Notes under the pieces: model-generated
Told to the model about the DNA's origin: nothing
Databases searched by the model: none
What the model saw: only the letters and a program-made list of their open reading frames with translations
Assembly (NCBI GenBank): GCA_030762175.1
Contig: CM060834.1
Coordinates: 25,656,001-25,720,000 of the forward strand
Direction of reading: 5' to 3'
Source of the DNA: Metallyticus violacea
Lineage: Eukaryota; Arthropoda; Insecta; Mantodea; Metallyticidae
DNA length: 64,000 nucleotides
Shown: piece by piece, positions 56,801 through 64,000 of the stretch
Position numbering within the stretch: position 1 is the stretch's first letter
Layout: the number at the start of each line of letters is the position of its first letter
Translations under genes and position numbers: made by a program

Positions 56801-59800
56801 TATTTCGATTTTTGCTATTGTGCACCCTGAGCCAAGATCACACCAGTCACATGGACAGTCAGTTGCAGTTTGCTGTTACGAGAACAAGCATACTTTGTCT
56901 TTGTGTCACTATCAGAGCACAGTAGTTGAGGCATTTATTTTGATTAAAATAGGCAGGCAAAAAACACTTAAAACACTGAAAATTGGTAGTAATATAGTTA
57001 AAATAAGCGTTTATTAAAAAGTAAAAACAGAGAGTAACATCACTCATTGTTAATGAAAATATGAATTTAAGGCACTTAATTTCTTTATAACGTACTTAAA
57101 AGTGCTTAAGTGATTGGGGCATATTTAAAACAAGGGAAGGACTCATACCAATTACAACAGAACATTCAGCTTTCAGGGCTTCATGGAAATGTTGACCAAT
57201 ACAAAGTAAAGTAGTTTTGAATAGTCCTGGCGAATAACCAAAGGATGCGAAGTAGTTTCTGGCAGAGTTCATTTTCTGTTTATGCGTTTATAAGGAAATC
57301 AGGTTTGTATATTTCTTACTTCCGTAATGAACACATTGTAGGGACAGTTTCTCACACTTGTACCACTCTCATCTTTCTCGCTTGCAATTGTTTGTTACAT
57401 TCATACAGCTGAAAAGTTACCCCCACCAGAAATTTTCTAAAATTGTCTAGCACAGATCGATAGAAGTCATTCATCAGTACTGCTCAAAACTACACTTCTC
57501 TTATCCTCTCTAATTCCTGGTATTCCAATGCTCGAGGTAACCACGCGTTCCTTTCACTAATGAAAGTTCTGCTATTTAGAGAACTTAAGTAAATGGACTA
57601 AGGAGAAAGTTTTTGACTGCTTGATAAGAAATAAATGTACAACAAGATTCTCCACAGATATTTTTGTGAGGTGAACATGGTATTTAATTTTAATAATTTT
57701 TTTTTTCGAATCGATATTTTGACTATTTTATGTGCTTTTAAAATGCGTAAATAATGGCAAAAAATTCATAATCACCCAAAAAGGCCAAAAATGTTTTAAA
57801 CCTTCAAACAGGCAACAGAATTCAAACTACCGACCCCAAATGTACGGAATCATGTTCATTTTTATCCGACTCTTAAATATATCCACTCAGACAGAAAAGG
57901 CATTTTGCTTAAGTTCCGGGCTTAGGTCATTACAAATCAGTTTGCGGTTAGGTTACTCAACAGACTATTGATACAAATTTTAGTAAAATATGTCGGAAAT
58001 GTGTGACTGCAGATAGACACCATCTTACAGCTCCTATTTATTATAACTCATTATGAAATAAAACTAATGTGTGCAAGTAACGCAAGAGGAGCCTGCTCAT
58101 CGAAGGATCTGGCCGGTTCAACGTTGTTCCCACGGGACTTGCCTTCAGATGCGGGCGCAGGCCAAAAATAACTGTATATGCTCATCTTTTTCAGTGATTT
58201 ATATGCACGAAGCCTGGTTTCTGAATTAATACTTATGTTTTAGACCAAGAAATAGTTAATAGATAATATATTTATATTACGAGAAAATTAAGATAAATGT
58301 TAAATATTATTTTTACAATCAAATCATAGGCCTGTAAACTTTGAGACAGTCTTGTTTAGATCTAATAATTGTGATAATGATTATAGCATACCTAACTATA
58401 ATAACACCGCCTAATTCTTTCCTTAACTCTCTTTCTCTCTCGCTATCTCCTTTGTCGAGGCAGGGGCAAGTATTTACAAACGCCTAGATCTTTTCTAGGT
58501 ACTGTAGGTCCGACCAGAAACCTTAACGCTGCTGACAAAAAGCACATTCGAGGGATATGGATCTGAATTGTTGATCTCTGGCTTTACAATGCTGTTTTAT
58601 TGTTTCATGACATCAAATCACAAGCATAAAGCGCGACTTGCAGTCTCCACCTGGCGCTAGTTATCATGTGTTTTTGACGAAAGAACGGCGTGACGGAATT
58701 CTCTTACTGTTTTACGACCGACCTTGCACCGTGACCAGCTTTATGGCTCCTTGCATGATGCTTGCTCCCTTGGACCTCTGTTTTATGACCTTCACCCTTT
58801 ATCAAATCTGAAGATGACTTACTTTTTTTTGATGACTTTTCCCGTTAAAGGAAAACGAAAAGAAAACAAAGGAAAAGAAAAAGAATAAAACAAAAGTCCA
58901 TCACACAGGAGCTGTGTAAAGTAAGCGAATTCCTCAGCAGGTACAACAATTTTAAAAAAGAATATAAAATGCAAATTATGGCCTAGTTAATTAATGAAAT
59001 AAGTTATGACATTACTGTATATTATTTAGTATGGCAAACTCTGAAGCAAACTTATGAAAGAAAAACTGATTTATAATATATTACTTGTCTGTTTTTTACC
59101 TTTAAAACTACTTGAAAATAAAGTATATCGTGAAATGAATCAAAAGAAGAGCAATATTAAAATTCGTACAATCTACAAATTTTACAAAAGAAAAATCACG
59201 TTTTTAGAATTATTCTTATATATTATATCAATAATATATAACCAGAATTAAATTAATTATACAACTGATAGATAAACCTATACTGTGTGGGTATTTTTAA
59301 ACATTTTTAAATGTAACCAGTTGAGGAACTGAGTGCTTGATATCATCCTTACATTTACTATAATAGAGACAAATAATAGAAAGTTTAGACTTTTCTTGTG
59401 TATTTAAGAAGTAGTTTATATGTATCAATAAAACAAAAACGTGTCACTATTTAAAAACAATTACAATGTACAAAGAAAATATACACAATCAACAACAAAC
59501 AATAAAAAAATTCCATGGGCTTTCAGTAGGTTTGAAATTTAATTTAAATGTTATTGTAGTAAAAACATGCTTACGCAAACGATTTCTGAAGGTTATTACA
59601 GGGCACTCTTACATACAATTATAATTTTCAAATACATATTAGTCACATTTGCTATCTTCACTACGATACCTTTGTTAAGTATAAAACATGTGCATCGTTA
59701 TAGATACAGATTATACCTATAATGAATTAATTTCGCCTTTTATTTTAAAACCATTGAGTGAAAAGTAAATGATAAAGTCCTTTTTAAATTTCAGTTTTCA

Positions 59801-60039
59801 GATCTACACCTACTCCTAACGATCGGAATTCCCTAATTTTAGAGACAATTTTCCTATTTTATTTAAATGGCATATAGCGATTTTTGTTGTGAAAAAACAA
59901 ATATTGGATTGCTAGAGCGATTTTTAAATTTTGGGTTTCAGATAAGCCCCTTCTAGTGGTTCTATTTTTCTGATTTTCTTAAATACTTATTTACTAAAGA
60001 GATGTTCTGAAAACTCTGCACATGTAAAAGAGCACATTT
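53846..60039. other. Long stretch with no firm feature
   Basis: This is the longest unassigned part of the window. The segment 54100-54610 is pyrimidine-rich with overlapping short plus-strand frames. The minus strand at 55967-56263 encodes a 98-codon frame ending APQGSIVSPRIPRL, which weakly recalls the reverse transcriptase PQGSVLSP motif, but no other motif supports it. GGTCTGTCCGCAAAGTATGC at 54611 looks like a mariner-type end without a partner. No SINE copies were seen. Confidence 0.35.
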
Positions 60040-60350
60040 CAGTGCAACAAGTTGGATGCTAATACACACAATACACATCGCAAATTGTTGCTGAATATTT
60101 CACAAAAATCAATGTGAAGTGTGTCTCTCACTCTCCCTATAGTCCAGATTCGGTGCCGTGTGGCTTTATTCCTTTTTCCCAAAATGAAGAACTAATTTCG
60201 TGGTAAGCATTTTCCATTACCAGGCTACAAGAGGCGATTTTGTCAAAAATGTTTAACAGTACGTCCTTCAAGTTCGGCAGAAACACTGGGACGTGTACAT
60301 TTACATTCAATTGGGACTTCTTTCAGAAAAGCTACTACAATTATCAGGAC
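60040..60350 (+). pseudogene. Mariner transposase C-terminal fragment
   Basis: The plus strand reads ANTHNTHRKLLLN in a shifted frame, then KINVKCVSHSPYSPDSVPCGFIPF (about 60104-60178), corresponding to the HPPYSPDLAPSDYHLF block. The third catalytic Asp is Gly. A weak FNSTSFKFGRNTGTCTFTF end follows, like the usual C-terminal RWxKCI tail. No N-terminal part is present. Confidence 0.78.
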
Positions 60351-60465
60351 GAGTAAAGGTATGTTGTCATAATTTCTTATTTTTATTGAACAGCCCTTAT
60401 ACTTAGTACGATACACATTAATTAATAAACAATTACTAAAAATGGAATTACGAAAACAATGAAGG

Positions 60466-61060
60466 GACCATCATGGGTGACCGAGGTCAATAAGGCGCGC
60501 ACTCCTGAACGGGAAGTTCTGGGGTTCGCTTCTCACCGAGGCCATCGTTGGTCCTGGTGGTGTAGTGCTAACCATAATTGCCTCCTAAAACCAAGATCGC
60601 AGGTTCAATCGAGTCAAGATGGATTTTTCAGACGTAAAAATCGTAAATATGGCTTCCTTCGGAAGGGAAGTAAAGCTGTGAGTCCCGTGTTGTACATTTA
60701 CGACACGAAAAAGAACCTCAAGGCTGAAAGAAGAGACCTCTGAGCGAAATTTGTCGACCGTTTCAAGCCCTGAAAAGAATGGAACGCTGATGACCTGTGA
60801 TGTTAAAGAGCGTCCGTAAATAAACCTAATCAACAAAAATCAACCGAGACTATCCTCCCTCATTGAGATTTTTTCCAGCTTTTCCTCCGTCCCCATAAAG
60901 GGCAAATCCAGGGAGACACCCTAAACTTAGACCTGGAACTCTTTCTTTCTTCAAAGAAAATGCTTTGCTAGTTTATCGTTTCATCTCGTGTATCATCAAT
61001 GTCCACCGCCTGTGTTGCCTCGGTAGTTAAAACGGGTGTTACACTATTAAAAACAAAAGA
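60466..61060 (+). mobile_element. SINE A interrupted by SINE B
   Basis: The 5' part (60466-60546) has box A (GGTGACCGAGGTCAATAAGG) and box B (GGGTTCGCTTC). It is split by SINE B (60547-60839). The 3' part (60847-61060) continues with TATCCTCCCTCATTGAG, the full body and the tail GGGTGTTACACTATTAAAAA. Removing the insert rebuilds one normal SINE A. Confidence 0.92.
60547..60839 (+). mobile_element. Full-length SINE B nested in SINE A
   Basis: The head GTTGGTCCTGGTGGTGTAGT, a damaged box B (GGTTCAATCGA), hairpin CTTCCTTCGGAAGGGAAG and tail GTTAAAGAGCGTCCGTAAAT are present. An imperfect target duplication in SINE A flanks it: TCACCGAGGCCATC at 60533-60546 and TCAACCGAGACTATC at 60840-60854. Confidence 0.92.
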
Positions 61061-62008
61061 CAAACAAAAACAATAGAGACCCATTTTGTTTTATAAACAC
61101 AACGGACGAATGAGAATTAGTAGATGATGTGGAAGCAGAACGTACCACTTTGTTGCGATAAATCAATTCTTGCGCCGGATTTGTGGGAAAACAGAGATGA
61201 CAATTGCACGTCAACACGGTAAAATGATTACGTAAAAAGTACGATCAATTTACAGCTGTGGGTAGCTGAAGCTCAAACGTTCATGATGATAAGTATATCA
61301 TGTGAGATGTCACATAAGTAAAACAGTAAATATTGGAAATGTCAATTATTTCCTGGTGATTAAAAGTGAAACAGAAAGCATTTCTGCTTCAAGAAATTAA
61401 CAGTGGCCTGAGAGTAATCAGAAACGAGCAAAGCTCTCCCACTTAAAGTCCTTCTTCCTTGCAGATTATTTCTATTTTCCAAAGGAAGAAGAATGGAGAC
61501 GAATCTCTGAGGGAAAACTAAGTTAATACTCCAGTTTCCACAGAACGGGGAGCATTGTATTCGTGTTTCTGTGCCCGCATCCATATTCCTAACCCGATTG
61601 TGTTCCGCCAACAGAAGGAGAAAGTGGGATTTCAGCGAAATGAGATTCTCTCGTTCACTTGCCGGAGAAAACAATAAAATTATCCGAGTTCACATCCAGG
61701 CTTGTCACCGTTGTTTTGCCCAGGTGTATTACTCAGTATAAATAAATATACGCTTTACCCAAGGGGGATTATACTGCATGCAAATGGGGAAAATAAATCA
61801 CTGTTACGTAATATTAGACATGGAATATCACGGTAACATACATAGAGACTGGAGAAAATTGTGTGCAGGCTTTGGATTTCTATGTAGACAAGTACACGAC
61901 GTTTTTAATTAATCATTAGCAAAGATTTTAATTTTAAATGTACCCCTTTTATAGCTTCAATGAAACTATGTGGTTAAAAATCATTGATTTTTTTCATCTC
62001 TTGTTATC
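61061..62008. other. Unassigned stretch
   Basis: A minus-strand 104-codon frame at 61360-61674 has no recognisable motif. Nothing else was identified. Confidence 0.45.
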
Positions 62009-62898
62009 GGTTTAACTTTACTATTTCACTTGCGACTCATAAAATCGACCAATGAAATGGAAAAAAAAAACATTTTAATTTTGATCATTCACAGTCCGAT
62101 ATCGCAGTGAAATTATCGTGAAGTTTTATCAAATCCCTTTTAACACGTGAAGTGCGTTTGTTTCGTGGTCAGTACAGCCAAATCGATACCCTCACTACAT
62201 AATTCCTGAGCACGCATCGCTGACCACTTTTCTGTGTTTTCAGTAACTGTACATTACTTAATGTGTATTCACTCAAGCAATAGTCTGTGCGTATTAAGTC
62301 ACTTTAAAATCATTTTATAAATTATGTAACAATATCTGCCTAAGCAACCACAACTTTTAATAAACAGTTGCTCAGAATGGTAAACTGTTATTTCTGTTTT
62401 ATTTTTCTCAGTTGGTATTAGAAAATCCAACGGTAGCGATTGCATTAGTGAACTTTCGTCTATTTCAGTCTCACGGTTTCTGAACAGGTAGGCATTCGTA
62501 AGTAAGTACAACATTTTATACAATTGTTAATAACTTGTGCGGGAATTTCAATATATATTGCTTTTATTCTTATTCTATTCATGAAACAGTCCTAAGTCCG
62601 AATTTGGCTCTCTATTGGGATTACTAAAATGCACATTGGTATGTTGCAAGGTGGCTTGAAAAGGTTAAGTATTCCTAATATAAATATGCAATTATTACAA
62701 CACTGTAAACGAAGTTAACTGGAATTATATTAAAATTCTTATGAGATAGTTCTAATAAACATCACTATAAGGTCTGAGCTTTCCAGATAAATTCAGTCAC
62801 TATTTCATGTATTCGTGTATTTTTCGGCTATCTCAGACCATCTTGTGATATTACTGGTGATAAAAAAAAAGTTTGTAAACGTACAAGGTGCGTGCGCT
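62009..62898 (+). repeat. Long non-coding dispersed repeat (family F), copy 2
   Basis: This is the counterpart of 39692-40518 over its whole length, with small insertions. Alignment starts weakly around TTTAACTTTACTATTTCACT and ends near GGTGCGTGCG. No coding frame was recognised. Confidence 0.82.
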
Positions 62899-63250
62899 AT
62901 TTAAAATGTTCTTTCCAATATTCGCGATTTTCAAAGTATGGAAAAAAATTAAATATGTGAGACATGAATAGCAAATTTTATAGTTAATTATGTTAACTAA
63001 TGTATAATCTTAGTAATTGTGTCACGAGTGTTCAGAATTAAGATAACACATGTGTTGCATAAAACATAAAATAAAAATTTAGCTTTGAAATATTTAATTA
63101 AAAATTTGCAAAATGTGATGTTATGACGTAGTAATTATGACGTATTATATTGCATGGTTTCTTAGTACGTTTATATGACGATGTTTTTTTTTTTTTTTGT
63201 GAAGAATTCAATTACAAATGGATGCTAATCCCGCAATGTTTGATATTGAT
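62899..63250. other. AT-rich stretch, nothing recognised
   Basis: Contains a T-run at 63186-63199. Confidence 0.5.
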
Positions 63251-63513
63251 TTTTTTTAATAATGTTTAACGCCCGTTTTTACTACTGAGGCACCACAGGC
63301 TGATACATGAGATGAAATGATAAATTGGGAAAGAATTTTTTTAAGGAACGAAACATTCCAGGACTAAATTTAGGGTAGCATTTGCCATTTATGAGGACTG
63401 AGGAAAACCTGGAAAAAAAACCTCAGTCAGGGAGGATAGTCCTGGCGGGATTCGAACCCCAGACCTCCCTTTCACGAGTCCGCGTCTTAACGACCTCGGC
63501 CACCTATGCCGGT
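63251..63513 (-). mobile_element. Near full-length SINE A
   Basis: Head ACCGGCATAGGTGGCCGAGG (inverse), box A GTGGCCGAGGTCGTTAAG, box B GGTTCGAATCC and an intact tail are present. A short body deletion removes the GAGGTACCC part. A possible target duplication is GATATTGAT at 63242-63250 against CGATATCGAA at 63514 onward. Confidence 0.9.
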
Positions 63514-64000
63514 CGATATCGAAAATATGGATATCATTCCAGAAGAAATTATAAAGCAAGTTCAGGTGACTGAAGGCTTGTTAATGCCTCAAAAATCGAA
63601 AAAGTGTATACGAAATGGAACATGTTCTTGCATAACAAATTTAATATAAAATGTGTTTTTATATTTAAGACTACCATCAAAATTGAACGGAGATGAAACG
63701 CCCCTGTAAGACACGTTGCCATGGACCGCAACAATATTTTTTTTATGCGCTGATGATGCAATTCTGACCTATTTAGTTCTTGGATTTTCTATAGAGTCAA
63801 TCTTGCTGAAGGACAGGAGTATTGTCTTACTGCAGTATACAACAATTACCGTAGATTAGAGCGGAATAGCATCCCTTAAAATCCTGCCCAGTTGCTCACA
63901 GCACAATTCGGCGTGAACTACATGACATTTGGAATCAGGTAGAGAGAGACAACTTCTTTGATTTCTACCAAACACATTGTTCACAACGACCCTGGCGAAT
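63514..64000. other. Unassigned end of window
   Basis: Short minus-strand frame at 63549-63761 without motif. Nothing else was recognised. Confidence 0.45.

Noticed and set aside
59780..59990. Possible 139-bp local tandem duplication
   Set aside because: Only the first ~25 bases (TTTTTAAATTT..TTTCAGAT) match; the rest does not align convincingly.

Overview
This is an AT-rich eukaryotic window made almost entirely of decayed mobile DNA. I found no host protein-coding gene, no functional RNA gene and nothing bacterial. No open reading frame exceeds about 130 codons, and every one I can recognise is a transposon or retrotransposon remnant. The mix of many Tc1/mariner lineages, an R1-like LINE and tRNA-derived SINEs without poly(A) tails fits an arthropod, most likely an insect with a large repeat-rich genome. 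I cannot name the species. Coordinates of decayed elements are approximate except where a terminal repeat or target-site duplication fixes them.

Class II elements dominate. I count about 15 remnants of the IS630-Tc1-mariner superfamily from clearly different lineages: near 2.5, 4.8, 6.1, 7.3, 8.0, 11.5, 13.2, 20.6, 23.1, 31.8, 43.9, 47.5, 48.9, 53.4 and 60.0 kb. All carry stops, frameshifts, deletions or lost catalytic residues. Several keep terminal inverted repeats and TA flanks. There is also a 683-bp non-autonomous hAT-like element with an 8-bp target duplication (14354-15036), a 477-bp fold-back element (29417-29893), and a pair of about 94% identical inverted 174-bp repeats bracketing 1.9 kb (24362-26588).

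Class I elements include a degenerate R1-clade LINE on the minus strand (about 16.3-18.1 kb), two further LINE fragments (36.0 and 37.8 kb) and two abundant SINE families. 'SINE A' has a Leu/Ser-tRNA-like head and 13 copies or fragments. 'SINE B' has a Val/Arg-tRNA-like head, a conserved hairpin core and 8 copies or fragments. Two weaker tRNA-like repeat families also occur.

The insertions record a relative history. SINEs sit inside mariner remnants (23.1, 44.1 and 47.8 kb). SINE B sits inside SINE A twice (33.8 and 60.5 kb), and never the reverse. At 33-34 kb the layers are a 330-bp tandem duplication, then SINE A, then SINE B. Truncated SINE copies with intact target duplications (15.95-16.2 and 47.8-48.0 kb) point to mobilisation by a LINE through target-primed reverse transcription.

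Unclassified repeats are the most novel material: an 830-890-bp non-coding repeat at 39.7 and 62.0 kb, a 20-bp minisatellite at 19.2 and 22.6 kb, the 330-bp tandem unit, and a GC-rich block with a TATA/initiator-like core at 7.4-7.9 kb. Long stretches (roughly 0.4-1.5, 3.3-4.8, 29.9-31.7, 34.3-36.0, 44.8-47.4, 50.5-53.1, 53.9-60.0 kb) hold nothing I can identify.
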